From Cutibacterium namnetense (lineage in GTDB: Bacteria > Actinomycetota > Actinomycetes > Propionibacteriales > Propionibacteriaceae), in the NCBI RefSeq assembly GCF_001642025.1, contig NZ_LWHO01000001.1, forward strand, positions 1-64,000: a DNA stretch of 64,000 bases. Reading direction: 5' to 3'. Positions 27,596 to 36,855 of the stretch are shown here, in pieces (within the stretch, counting starts at the first letter, position 1; every line of letters begins with the position of its first letter). A model generated the notes under the pieces. It was given only the letters and a program-made list of their open reading frames with translations. It was not told the DNA's origin and did not search any database. Made by a program: the position numbers and the translations under genes.

Positions 27596-28288
27596 TCACA
27601 CCACCGACGGGCGTTGCAGGTCAGTGTAGTTGACGGCCTTAGCGTCAAGGAGTTCGACAAAAGCATCGAACCCGTTGGCCTCCAGCCACTGGCGCTCGGT
27701 CTCGGTGATCGGTACGCCAAGCAACCAGTGGACCTTCATGTCGCCAATTTCCACCCGGTCGAGCTGGGGGGTGGTGAAAGGATGGCACCACATCAGATGC
27801 GGGGTGGTGGAATTCGGCGCGTACATCGACACAACGTCGCCGAAGACGATTCCGGGAGCCATCGACCAGTGATCACGGAGCACCGCGAAGGCGCACGATC
27901 CCAGAACCTTACCCATGACGTCGGAACCGGGGGCGCCCACCACCATAAGCTCAGCGCGAATGTCGCTGCTGGTGCCGTCAACGAGACCGACCGCATTGGG
28001 CTCGGCGTGCAAACTCACCGTCGACCAGGTCGACCAGCCCGGCGCAGGCGCATCAGCAAAAGCCAGCACATCGATGCGCACCTCTTCAGCGGCATCGACC
28101 ATACCGTCCGCACGGGGAGTACCACCGACCGCCTCGACTACGGCCTGGGCAACCTGGGGGCCGGTCAAGGGCATCTGCGTTGGCTCGGCCAGATGCTCGG
28201 GCAGATCTTGTGGGTCCAGCGGCCGCTCAGCCGTTAGCCCATCACTGCCAGGAAGGCGTGCTGCAGGGGAGACGTTTTCGTCGCTCAT
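27596..28288 (-). CDS. SUFU-domain (suppressor-of-fused-like) protein
   Basis: This 230-residue cytoplasmic protein carries the bacterial suppressor-of-fused domain. Landmarks are GWSTWSTVSLHAEPN, IRAELMVVGAPGSD, HWSMAPGIVFGDVV, a central PHLMWCHPF and VHWLLGVPITETERQWLE. Bacterial SUFU proteins are often linked to immunity or toxin systems, but none is encoded next to it. It converges with the LacI gene (8-bp gap) and its function here is unknown. Confidence 0.75.
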   Translation of the reverse strand: MSDENVSPAARLPGSDGLTAERPLDPQDLPEHLAEPTQMPLTGPQVAQAVVEAVGGTPRADGMVDAAEEVRIDVLAFADAPAPGWSTWSTVSLHAEPNAVGLVDGTSSDIRAELMVVGAPGSDVMGKVLGSCAFAVLRDHWSMAPGIVFGDVVSMYAPNSTTPHLMWCHPFTTPQLDRVEIGDMKVHWLLGVPITETERQWLEANGFDAFVELLDAKAVNYTDLQRPSVV

Positions 28289-28414
28289 ACATCGATCCTG
28301 TCACGTCGATGGCTCGAACGCGTCCGGGGCGGGGGTTTTCTTGCCCGGGGTGGAAAGGTGGAAGTGTTATTGGGGAGTACATCCACCGCCTGAATCCGAC
28401 CGCAAAGGGAGACA

Positions 28415-29272
28415 ATGCCTCCGCTGAAATCCGACGTGTGGACATGGGACACACTCATCCACATCGTCATCATCATTGCTGTAGCGATCGTCGCCCGTTG
28501 GCTGCTCCGCAAGGGTGTCGATTGGACGATTCATCTCATGGTGTCGCGCTCCGACAAACGCGAAGCGACGATGCCAGGCCGCACTCGTCGCATCTTCACA
28601 GAAGCGACCGGCGCGAGCATCGATCGACAAAATCAGCGAACCACAACCGTTGGCGGACTTCTTTCGAATGTCGGTGTGACGATCATCATCATCGTCGCCC
28701 TACTGTCAGGATTCAGCACCATCGGCATCAAGATCACCCCGATCCTGACTTCCGCCGGAATCGTCGGCGTCGCCCTGGCCTTCGGTGCCCAGACGCTCGT
28801 CAAGGACATTCTGGCGGGACTTTTCATCATCTTCGAAGACCAGTACGGCGTCGGTGACGCGGTGAAGATCAATGAGGTGGAGGGTCTCGTTGAGGATGTC
28901 GGCCTCCGCGTGACCCGGATCCGCGATTGGAATGGCGCAGCCTGGTATCTACGCAACGGTGAGATCACCAAGGTGGGCAATGTCACTCAGGGCTGGACGA
29001 CCTCGTTTACTGACATCAAAGTGCATGCCTTAGAGGACCCGAACCAGGTGATCCGCGTCATCCGGAAGGTACTCGACGATCTCGAAGTCGAATTTGAGGG
29101 AGTCCTGCTCGACAAACCGCTGGTACTGGGGGTGGGCGACATCACCGGCGACACTATGACCTTCCAGGTGATGACGAAATGCATCGCCAACCGGCATCAC
29201 GACGTTCTGCGCGCCCTGCGCCGCGAGTGTAAGGACGCCTTCGACGCAGCACGAATCCGCAGGGCCTTCTGA
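28415..29272 (+). CDS. Small-conductance mechanosensitive channel, MscS family
   Basis: This 285-residue membrane protein has an N-terminal span (TLIHIVIIIAVAIVARWLL) and a second (GVTIIIIVALLSGF). The pore-lining TM3 region has the MscS pattern AGIVGVALAFGAQTLVKDILAG, followed by the beta domain IFEDQYGVGDAVKI. It releases osmolytes on hypo-osmotic shock. AAGGGAGACA precedes the ATG. It is a single gene convergent with glycerate kinase. Confidence 0.88.
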   Translation: MPPLKSDVWTWDTLIHIVIIIAVAIVARWLLRKGVDWTIHLMVSRSDKREATMPGRTRRIFTEATGASIDRQNQRTTTVGGLLSNVGVTIIIIVALLSGFSTIGIKITPILTSAGIVGVALAFGAQTLVKDILAGLFIIFEDQYGVGDAVKINEVEGLVEDVGLRVTRIRDWNGAAWYLRNGEITKVGNVTQGWTTSFTDIKVHALEDPNQVIRVIRKVLDDLEVEFEGVLLDKPLVLGVGDITGDTMTFQVMTKCIANRHHDVLRALRRECKDAFDAARIRRAF

Positions 29273-29321
29273 TCTGACGGGCTAGTTTCGCCGAAGTCTG
29301 ACACCTACCGTCATCACCGGT

Positions 29322-30467
29322 TCAGCGACCGAGCTCCTCCCGCACCGCTCGCTCCACCGCCTGGCTCAGCAGCAACCCGGCTTGGGCCATCGACACCTCA
29401 GGATCAGGCTCAGTGCTGGACAAGCAGATGATCCTCTGGAATGCCCCGCGCTTGTCCTCGGGGAGATCACACTTACCGCATACCGCCCACACCGGCACTC
29501 CTGCGTCGAGAGCAATCTTGCGGATAGTGTCGGGAAGCTTGCCCAGCAGGGTCTGCCCGTCGAGTCGGCCCTCGCCAGTGACAACAAGTCCGGCCTCGGA
29601 GATTTTTGACACCGCCTTAGCCCATCCGAGCACGGCGGCAGCCCCCGGGCGGTACTTAGCTCCCAGACAGCGAAGCGCCCAACCAACTCCGCCAGCGGCA
29701 CCGGATCCCGGATCGTCCCGGTAAGCAGTGCCGATAGCTGGTTCCATCAGGTCAGCGAACCTGGTCAGACCGGCCTCAGCGACCCCAACCCCCTCGTAGT
29801 CCAAACCCTTTTGGGGACCGAAAACGGCTGCTGCGCCTTCCGGCCCCAGCAACGGCGAAGTGACGTCACACGCAACCGTCAAATTAGCTCCCGCCAATTT
29901 TCGATTGAGTCCGGACAAGTCGAGGCGCGAGAGTTCCGTCAACCCTGCCGCCCCGGGAGAAATCGGCGCGAGATTTTTGTCGAGCAAACGCGCACCGAGG
30001 GCTTCCAACATTCCTGCGCCGCCATCAGTGGACGCTGATCCGCCGACCCCAACGGTGATGTCAGTCGCACCTTTGCGCAGCGCAGCTGCGATGACCTCGC
30101 CAAGTCCACGGCTGGATGCCACGAGGCCACGTCGGGGCGTCGGCGGCCCGGATACTCGATCCGCTCTCTCTAAACCACAGCAGGTTGCCATTTCGATAAC
30201 AGCATGGTGATCCCGCATTGCGTAGTCGACTTCCGCGAGGTCTCCCGTGGCGCCGTGACACTTAACGGTGACAGCATTCCAACCGGCCGCTAGAACCGCC
30301 TCAACGGTCCCTTCCCCGCCGTCAGCAACCGGGATTGTAATGACTTCACGATCCGGATCAGCCGCAGAAAATCCCCGCTGGACCGCTCTGCAAGCTTTCC
30401 CAGAGCTAAGTGAGCCTTTAAACGAGTCAACGGCTACGACCACCGGCGCATTCGGATCGGGACGCAT
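29322..30467 (-). CDS. Glycerate kinase
   Basis: This 381-residue GarK/GlxK-family kinase phosphorylates D-glycerate. The ATG at 30467 begins MRPDPNAPVVVAVDSFKGS, which matches the family's N-terminal VIAPDSFKGSL. Further landmarks are VADGGEGTVEAVL, VGVGGSASTDGGAGMLEALG and VVTGEGRLDGQTLLGKLP. An upstream extension of the open frame to 30689 lacks the family pattern and is rejected. No glycerate- or glyoxylate-producing genes are adjacent. Confidence 0.9.
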   Translation of the reverse strand: MRPDPNAPVVVAVDSFKGSLSSGKACRAVQRGFSAADPDREVITIPVADGGEGTVEAVLAAGWNAVTVKCHGATGDLAEVDYAMRDHHAVIEMATCCGLERADRVSGPPTPRRGLVASSRGLGEVIAAALRKGATDITVGVGGSASTDGGAGMLEALGARLLDKNLAPISPGAAGLTELSRLDLSGLNRKLAGANLTVACDVTSPLLGPEGAAAVFGPQKGLDYEGVGVAEAGLTRFADLMEPAIGTAYRDDPGSGAAGGVGWALRCLGAKYRPGAAAVLGWAKAVSKISEAGLVVTGEGRLDGQTLLGKLPDTIRKIALDAGVPVWAVCGKCDLPEDKRGAFQRIICLSSTEPDPEVSMAQAGLLLSQAVERAVREELGR

Positions 30468-30620
30468 GCTCTCAGCATGACACGCCAGCATGTCGTGGCC
30501 AGAAACCGGCTCCCCCCATCGTGATAAGCATTTCTCCCGCCTCGGGCCCCATGCCCTCACTTTTTCACCCCGACACGCACAGTGTCGGTACTTTTCGTCG
30601 CAACCCGTAAACTCAGGGTC

Positions 30621-30836
30621 ATGGTGAATCGCGCCTACCTGTCCCTGAGTGTTCTTGCCCTCGTGTTGTGGGTGGCCGCGTATCGTCATCTACCCGGCTG
30701 GGCAGCTGGGATAACGCTGGCGTGCATCGTGCTGTTCTCACTGTTCTGCGAGTGGTCGCGGGTACGCACCCTGGCACGCATCGGCAAGGCTCGCGGTACC
30801 GCTACCCGAAGCTCGCGCGGCCGTAGGTTGTCCTGA
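30621..30836 (+). CDS. Small two-span membrane protein
   Basis: This 71-residue protein has two hydrophobic segments, YLSLSVLALVLWVAAY and WAAGITLACIVLFSLF. A basic tail, rich in Arg, follows. It begins at an ATG 153 bp from the divergent glycerate kinase start and ends about 100 bp before pcnA. No family is recognised. Membrane topology and codon use support a real gene, though it is short. Confidence 0.5.
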   Translation: MVNRAYLSLSVLALVLWVAAYRHLPGWAAGITLACIVLFSLFCEWSRVRTLARIGKARGTATRSSRGRRLS

Positions 30837-30940
30837 TCGACGCCAGGCGACCTTCATGACACGACCTGTCAGAACACGTTCTGTTGTGCTTCTACCGCCC
30901 AGTAGCCCCGACGCCAATGTCGCGTAGGCTATTTGCCGCC

Positions 30941-32440
30941 ATGCCTGAGAAAAAAGTCAACAGCACCACCGTGCTGCCCGCCGCTTTGCGTCCCGCCCCC
31001 GACGAGTCTGGGATGACCGTGCCGCAGCTGCTCGAACACCGCATCAATGTGCTTTTCGAGCAGATCCCGTTGGTAGCCGAACTGGGTGATGCCTTCGCAC
31101 AGGCTGGTCACGATCTGTATCTCGTTGGTGGATCTGTTCGCGACGCCCTCATGGGTCGGCTGGGTCACGACCTCGACTTCACCACCGACGCCCGCCCCGA
31201 TGACACTGAAGCGATCCTGCGTAAACGCACCCATGCGACCTGGGACATTGGCCGGGCTTTCGGAACCATCGGCGCCCAAATTGACGATTGGGTGGTCGAG
31301 GTCACAACCTACCGCGCGGACGCTTACCATCCCGATTCACGCAAGCCCGAAATCGTCTACGGCGAGACCTTGAAGGACGACCTTATTCGCCGCGACTTCA
31401 CCGTCAATGCGATGGCCCTTCACGCCGCTACCCGAATCTTCTCGGACCCTTACGCAGGCCTGGCCGACATCGTGGCGGGAGTTTTGCGCACCCCTTTCCC
31501 CCCGGAACGGTCTTTCAGTGACGATCCGCTGCGGATGATGCGAGCGGCACGTTTCACCTCTCAGCTGGGCTTCACCGTCACTAACGAGGTACGTGCCGCC
31601 ATGACCGACATGGCCGCTCGTATCGAGATCATCTCGGCCGAACGTATTCGCGATGAGCTCTCCAAAACCCTCCTCACCGACCACCCCCGTGAGGGACTGA
31701 ACCTCCTCGTGACTACAGGAATTGCCGACTATGTGCTGCCCGAACTCCCCGCGTTGCGTCTCGAGCGCGACGAGCATCACCGTCACAAGGACGTCTATGA
31801 ACACTCATTGACGGTTTTGGATCAGTCGATCGACCTAGAGAAGCGTCGCGGCCATGACCCGGACCTCACGGGTCGTCTGGCGGCCCTGCTGCACGACATC
31901 GGTAAGCCCCCGACGCGCAAGTTCGAGCCTGGCGGCAAGGTGAGCTTCCATCACCACGACATCGTGGGAGCAAAAATGGCGCGCAAACGTCTTAAGGCTC
32001 TCACCTACCCCAGCCAGATCGTCAAGGACGTCTCCAAGCTCGTTGAGTTACACCTGCGCTTCCACGGCTACGGCGACCAGGGCTGGACCGACTCGGCGGT
32101 TCGTCGTTATGTTCGAGACGCCGGCGATCAACTAGAACGCCTCCACATCCTCACCCGATCTGACTGCACGACCCGCAATCGTCGCAAGGCCGAGCGGCTG
32201 GAATTCGCCTATGACGATCTTGAGGCGCGCATCGCCGATCTGGCCACTAAGGAGGAGCTCGCCGCCGTTCGACCCGATCTCGACGGTCAGCAAATCATGG
32301 CGACCTTGGGCATCAAGCCAGGGCCGGAGGTTGGTATGGCATACAAATTCCTACTTAACCTTCGCTTAGATGAAGGTCCGCACACTGCCGATGAGGCGAA
32401 GGCCGCGCTGCTGGCCTGGTGGGCCGAGCAGGATCACTAA
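30941..32440 (+). CDS. pcnA: CCA-adding tRNA nucleotidyltransferase
   Basis: This protein of about 499 residues is of the class II polyA polymerase/CCA-adding family. The head domain has LVGGSVRDALMG followed by HDLDFTTDARPD, the catalytic DxD. The neck and body helices follow, and then an HD phosphohydrolase-like domain (LAALLHDIGKPPTR). It adds or repairs tRNA 3' CCA ends. The ATG at 30941 (MPEKKVN) is preferred to one at 30917. It heads the conserved actinobacterial block with DUF6049 and the pseudokinase. Confidence 0.92.
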   Translation: MPEKKVNSTTVLPAALRPAPDESGMTVPQLLEHRINVLFEQIPLVAELGDAFAQAGHDLYLVGGSVRDALMGRLGHDLDFTTDARPDDTEAILRKRTHATWDIGRAFGTIGAQIDDWVVEVTTYRADAYHPDSRKPEIVYGETLKDDLIRRDFTVNAMALHAATRIFSDPYAGLADIVAGVLRTPFPPERSFSDDPLRMMRAARFTSQLGFTVTNEVRAAMTDMAARIEIISAERIRDELSKTLLTDHPREGLNLLVTTGIADYVLPELPALRLERDEHHRHKDVYEHSLTVLDQSIDLEKRRGHDPDLTGRLAALLHDIGKPPTRKFEPGGKVSFHHHDIVGAKMARKRLKALTYPSQIVKDVSKLVELHLRFHGYGDQGWTDSAVRRYVRDAGDQLERLHILTRSDCTTRNRRKAERLEFAYDDLEARIADLATKEELAAVRPDLDGQQIMATLGIKPGPEVGMAYKFLLNLRLDEGPHTADEAKAALLAWWAEQDH

Positions 32441-32483
32441 ACCATCTCTGATGGTCACAGCTGAAACAGGTCGGCCAACTACC

Positions 32484-34625
32484 ATGACAGACGTGCCTTC
32501 TCCGTCCCGCCTCCGCCCAGCCGCCTGGCTGCTCGGTCTTTTAATGGTTCTGGCAACCGTTGTGGCGGGATCGTCCCCCGCCCAGGCGCGCGCTGTCCCC
32601 GAATTAGTCAAGGTGGCTATTACCTCCGTCACACCACCAACCGGCGACCCCAAAACTCCCATCACCATCAAGGGGACGGTCACGAACACCTCCTCGGTGT
32701 CCATGACGTGGGTACAGGCGTCTTTCTGGCGTTCTCAGGACGAGATCAACGACACCCGGGACCTCTCTGACCTCCTAGCTTCCCCGGCTACCGTGCCGGT
32801 GGGGATGCGTTGGTTCCGCGAGCCGAATGAGGCGTCAATTTTTAACATCACAGACCCGGAGGCCAACCAGACCTTTAAGCCAGGAGACACCGGGTCGTTC
32901 AGCGTCACCGGTACGCCCGCGCAAATGGGTCTGACGTCGCCAAATGCCGTCTATGCGGTCGGGATTCACGTGCAGGCGTCCCCAGGGAATCAACCGCGGC
33001 GAACCGTCGGACGGGCACGGGTACTGACGGTGCTCTCCGACGCTCACACCAGCGCAAACCTAGCCCCCGTTATCGTGCTGTCCGCCCCGCCGTCGCGACG
33101 AATTGACGGTACTTTTACCGACGAATCTCTATCCGACGACATCACCCATCGGTTGAAGCCCCTCGCTGAGGCAGCACATACCCGCAATGCCACCGTGCTC
33201 GTCGATCCAAGTCTTATCGATGAAGTTCGCGCCATGGCGTCGGGCTATCGGGTAGCTGGCAAAGGCCCGAACACAGTCGTTGGAACTGGCCAAGAGCGCG
33301 CCAAGGAATGGCTCAATCTCGTCGAACCCCTCTTATCGTCGGGCCGGGCATATCGCCTGCCCTACGGAAATGCTGACGTCGTCGGGGCTGTACGGCAAGG
33401 AAGCCCACGCCTCTTACCGAAGGTCAAGCACGCCCTCGACCCTTCCAACCCTGCGGCACATTTGCCCTTGGCCATCATCGATCCAGCTGCTGAACTCGAC
33501 AATTCGTCGTTCAAAACCTTGGCTAAAGAGCTCTCCCCTTCCGTCATACTGACTTGCGCAGCATCAGTTCGTAAGGGGGTTCGCGAAGACTCTGGGGTGA
33601 AGATCATCGGGTTGGCCGACACAGTTCGGACCGGCGGCCATCCCCAGTCGAACAGTGACCCTCAACGGCGCGGAATCTTGCTGTCTCAAGCCCTCCTCAT
33701 GACCCGTGAGTCGATCCCCGCTGTCACCCTCGTGACGACTGTCGACGACGTCCAGGCCACCGCCCCCATCAGCTGGCTTCACCTGCAAAACCTGTCGACA
33801 GTTCTCAACGGGGCGAAGCCGGGTCTGCACCTGCCGGAAAGTCGTGCCGGAGACACGATCCTCAAGGATCCGTGGTGGCAAGTCCAGCACGATGTCGGCA
33901 TTGATGCTGACGGCTGGTCAGATTTGGTTGGGGCCTCGCCACAGACGGCTTCTTTGACCTCGGCGAAATTTGTCAGCCGGTCGCTGTCATCGTCACTCAA
34001 GGATCGGGAAGCGTGGGCCGTTGACGTTATGCGCCCGGCATCGGAGGTCATTGCCGGTAACGGTCTGGTCTTGCATTCGGCTTCCCAATTTGTGATGTCG
34101 TCATCACGTAACGATTTCCCGCTCACGATCACGAACTCGCTAGCACAGACGGTTCGTGTCAAGGTCGTAGTTACGTCAGAAAATCCGCAGCGCATCGACA
34201 TCCCGGACACCCAGGTTGTTGCGATACAGCCCAAAGAGACGCAAACCATCAAGTTCGCTCCCAAGGCGAGTTCGAACGGCGTCGTTGAGATGCAGGCTCA
34301 CCTTTCGACTCCGTCGGGGCGGCTCCTGGGTTCTCAGGCAAACTTCGTAGTCAAAGCCACCCAGATGGATGACGTGGGCTGGATCATCATCGTCGTGTCG
34401 GCATTAGTGCTCATCATCGCGACGGTGCTGAGAATCCGACAGGTGACGGCGAGTTCCCGGCGCGACACCGAAACGGCGGCCCCAGATGCTGAGCGACCTG
34501 CAACGAAGCTTGATGACATTTCTGACGACGCGCGAGCCGCCCCCGCACGAAAAGATCAGGAAGCGGTCCCAGGCGACGAGTCTGCACCGGGCCCTCTCAC
34601 CAACATCGACGACCCCACTGTGTGA
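32484..34625 (+). CDS. Secreted, membrane-anchored DUF6049-family protein
   Basis: This 713-residue protein has an N-terminal signal peptide (WLLGLLMVLATVVAGSSPAQARA). The large extracellular part includes a segment after residue 180 resembling polysaccharide-deacetylase-like folds. A C-terminal membrane span (WIIIVVSALVLIIATVL) and a charged cytoplasmic tail follow. It lies between the CCA enzyme and the pseudokinase, as DUF6049 genes do in many actinobacteria, where the next gene is usually murJ. A role in cell-wall assembly is inferred from that position only. Confidence 0.75.
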   Translation: MTDVPSPSRLRPAAWLLGLLMVLATVVAGSSPAQARAVPELVKVAITSVTPPTGDPKTPITIKGTVTNTSSVSMTWVQASFWRSQDEINDTRDLSDLLASPATVPVGMRWFREPNEASIFNITDPEANQTFKPGDTGSFSVTGTPAQMGLTSPNAVYAVGIHVQASPGNQPRRTVGRARVLTVLSDAHTSANLAPVIVLSAPPSRRIDGTFTDESLSDDITHRLKPLAEAAHTRNATVLVDPSLIDEVRAMASGYRVAGKGPNTVVGTGQERAKEWLNLVEPLLSSGRAYRLPYGNADVVGAVRQGSPRLLPKVKHALDPSNPAAHLPLAIIDPAAELDNSSFKTLAKELSPSVILTCAASVRKGVREDSGVKIIGLADTVRTGGHPQSNSDPQRRGILLSQALLMTRESIPAVTLVTTVDDVQATAPISWLHLQNLSTVLNGAKPGLHLPESRAGDTILKDPWWQVQHDVGIDADGWSDLVGASPQTASLTSAKFVSRSLSSSLKDREAWAVDVMRPASEVIAGNGLVLHSASQFVMSSSRNDFPLTITNSLAQTVRVKVVVTSENPQRIDIPDTQVVAIQPKETQTIKFAPKASSNGVVEMQAHLSTPSGRLLGSQANFVVKATQMDDVGWIIIVVSALVLIIATVLRIRQVTASSRRDTETAAPDAERPATKLDDISDDARAAPARKDQEAVPGDESAPGPLTNIDDPTV

Positions 34626-34699
34626 CAATCCCAGAGTTCCCGAGGACGGATCGGTATCGTTGACGGTGCACAGTCGGATCGATCAGCCAGGAGGTGGCA

Positions 34700-36508
34700 G
34701 TGTCTTTCGAAGACTCCGCCGACCGCTACCGCGATCCGTGTCACTCGGGCTCCCATGAGACGGACGATCTCCCTCACCTCTCCGCGGGATCTTTTCTGGG
34801 CGGTCGTTATCGCCTCGACCAAGAGCTGTCACATCCGGAATCCTCATCACTTACGTGGCGGGCTTTCGACACTAAATTGCACCGCCCGGTTCTTATTCAC
34901 GCCCTGCCCCCACATGGCCCTCGCACCCCTGCTGTCCTCGACGCCGCTATGCGCGCCGCTGTTGCTACCGATTCGCGCTTTTTGCGGGTTCTTGACGCCG
35001 TTGTCGCCGAGCCGGGAGAACCGGCTTCGTGGGTTGTCAGCGAATACGCACCTGGCAAATCAGTCGAGGAGTTACTAGGAGCCGGCCCGCTGTCGGCACT
35101 GGAGGCGGCGTGGATCGCCCATGAGATTGCTGATGCTATGGCCCCGTTGCATGCCCAAGGGGTCTTCCATGAACGCATTAGCCCCGGGACTGTCCTAGTC
35201 ACCTCGACAGGAAACCTCAAGATCAGTGGTCTCCTCATTGAGGCCGCGTTGCATCCCCGGCAGGGAGACACTTCTCGCCCTTGGCCCGACCGCGAGGCCG
35301 CCGACGTGACGGATATTGGTCGCGTCCTTTACGCCTGCCTGGTGTCTCGTTGGCCCAACGGACGGGGACACCGGCCCTCCGTGGAACCGGCGACGACCAT
35401 GTCGTGGGGGCTGCCACCTGCACCTACAGATGCTCATGGGTGGCTCACTCCACGCGAGGTGCGCGCCGGGGTCTCTCCCGCCCTCGACGTTCTCTGCGAC
35501 CAAATCCTCTCAGAAGTTCCTCACTATGACGAGGTCCCAGTGCGCACAGCCAACGAGACCGCGCAGTCTCTGGGGCGGATCTTAGGATCTGCCGACGCCG
35601 CCGCTGATTTGGAGCGCCGCATCCATTTCCCAGTGGGCCCGGCGTCTCGGGCCGGGGAAGAACCATGGCGGTCAGACGAGTCCCCGGCACCGATGCCACC
35701 ACAGAGTCCCGATGAGCCTGAGCGGGATGAAAAGTACGGTCCTGATGAAGAGGGGTACTGGTCTCCGGAGGCTGCTGCCGGCGAGTGGGGCCGTCGCGTT
35801 GAGCCCGTAGCGTGGACGGGTCCTAACGGTCCCCGCACCATTCAGTCCCCTCAAGACTGCTCAGAAGACGACGGCGCTGAGGTCGAGGCGAGGCTGGTGA
35901 AAGCCCGCCCAGATGGTCGACGCTGGCCACCGATGTTCATGGTTTTGGTGGCTGTCGTCATGATTGTGTGCCTCGTTGCTGTCGGGATGCGTCACATCGG
36001 CAGCGGCACCTCGCAAGCGTCCGGTGATCCGACGGTTGTTAAACCGACGCATGTTCAGGAGTTTGACCCCTTTAAGGACGGTGGCGACGCCAAGGAGAAC
36101 CATAACCAGGTGAAACTTGCTGTCGACGGTAATCCGTCGACAGCGTGGCACACTGTCGTCTATCGCAACTCGGCGAAGCTCGGGAACCTTAAGCCCGGGG
36201 TCGGACTCGTCGTCGATTTGGGTCGGGTCACGGAGGTCACCTCGGTCAAGGTACGGCTGGTGGGTTCTGGCACGAGTGTCTCGCTATGGGAGCCAGGGCA
36301 TGACGCGTCCTCGGATCAGCCGCCGATGAAGACAATCAAGGATTGGACTCGCGTCGCAGCGGTGTCGGAGGCTGGAACGACCGTGACGTTGAAGCCGCCG
36401 GCGGATACAAAGACCAGGCACCTTTTGGTGTATCTGACCAAGCTTCCCCTGAAATCAGCTACCCGGTTCCAGGGCGGGATCGCCGATATTACGGTCATCG
36501 GCGCCTGA
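34700..36508 (+). CDS. Membrane pseudokinase with extracellular discoidin-like domain (MviN C-terminal-type)
   Basis: This protein of about 602 residues starts at a GTG 6 bp after AGGAGG. Residues about 35-290 follow a Ser/Thr kinase fold but lack key residues. The VAIK-type lysine position reads LIHALPP, the HRD loop reads HERISPGTV, and no DFG is seen (ISGLLIEA). A proline/acidic linker, one span (MFMVLVAVVMIVCLVAVGM) and a C-terminal F5/8-type domain follow (SGTSVSLWEPGHD). This matches the C-terminal half of mycobacterial MviN (Rv3910), in which a MurJ membrane domain is fused in front. No MurJ part exists here. Confidence 0.8.
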   Translation: MSFEDSADRYRDPCHSGSHETDDLPHLSAGSFLGGRYRLDQELSHPESSSLTWRAFDTKLHRPVLIHALPPHGPRTPAVLDAAMRAAVATDSRFLRVLDAVVAEPGEPASWVVSEYAPGKSVEELLGAGPLSALEAAWIAHEIADAMAPLHAQGVFHERISPGTVLVTSTGNLKISGLLIEAALHPRQGDTSRPWPDREAADVTDIGRVLYACLVSRWPNGRGHRPSVEPATTMSWGLPPAPTDAHGWLTPREVRAGVSPALDVLCDQILSEVPHYDEVPVRTANETAQSLGRILGSADAAADLERRIHFPVGPASRAGEEPWRSDESPAPMPPQSPDEPERDEKYGPDEEGYWSPEAAAGEWGRRVEPVAWTGPNGPRTIQSPQDCSEDDGAEVEARLVKARPDGRRWPPMFMVLVAVVMIVCLVAVGMRHIGSGTSQASGDPTVVKPTHVQEFDPFKDGGDAKENHNQVKLAVDGNPSTAWHTVVYRNSAKLGNLKPGVGLVVDLGRVTEVTSVKVRLVGSGTSVSLWEPGHDASSDQPPMKTIKDWTRVAAVSEAGTTVTLKPPADTKTRHLLVYLTKLPLKSATRFQGGIADITVIGA

Positions 36509-36855
36509 TGTGGTTGAGGCATCCCACTGTGGCTGACGCATCACGACGCGGCCATTCGACCACAGCCGCGTCGGCCGATGTGCTGGTTTGCAACGCTGAC
36601 CGCAACGCTGCCACCCCGGGCAAAAATTCCCGCCCCACGAGTTCATCCAGCCCAGGATTTCCCGACCCCTACCCAGGCTGACATTTTTCGTCACGAGTAG
36701 CTGTCATGCTCGGTTCGTGACACAACGGGGTGCCGATCGATACAGCCACGAGACCCCACTCGCCCTGCAACAGCGCAGGAGCTAAACGCAGTGGTGCCCC
36801 GCGCTCGAAGGCACGGGGCACCACCTATCAACGATCCATCAGAATCAGCACAAGG
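36509..36855. other. Convergent gap between pseudokinase and glpK
   Basis: This 347-bp region has no credible gene. It holds an A5/T5 module: CAAAAATTCCCG near 36620 and ACATTTTTCGTCACG near 36681, about 60 bp apart. A strong inverted repeat near glpK is listed separately. The arrangement suits bidirectional termination between converging transcripts. Confidence 0.5.
36791..36824 (-). terminator. Strong hairpin downstream of glpK
   Basis: An 11-bp perfect stem, GTGGTGCCCCG with CGGGGCACCAC, and a 12-nt loop lie 32 bp after the glpK stop. No U-run follows on the minus strand, so it would be an actinobacterial-style terminator without a U-tract. Confidence 0.7.

Noticed and set aside
29322-30689. 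N-terminally extended glycerate kinase starting at 30689
   Set aside because: The first 74 residues have no family pattern and the region overlaps the small upstream gene. The ATG at 30467 gives the normal protein.
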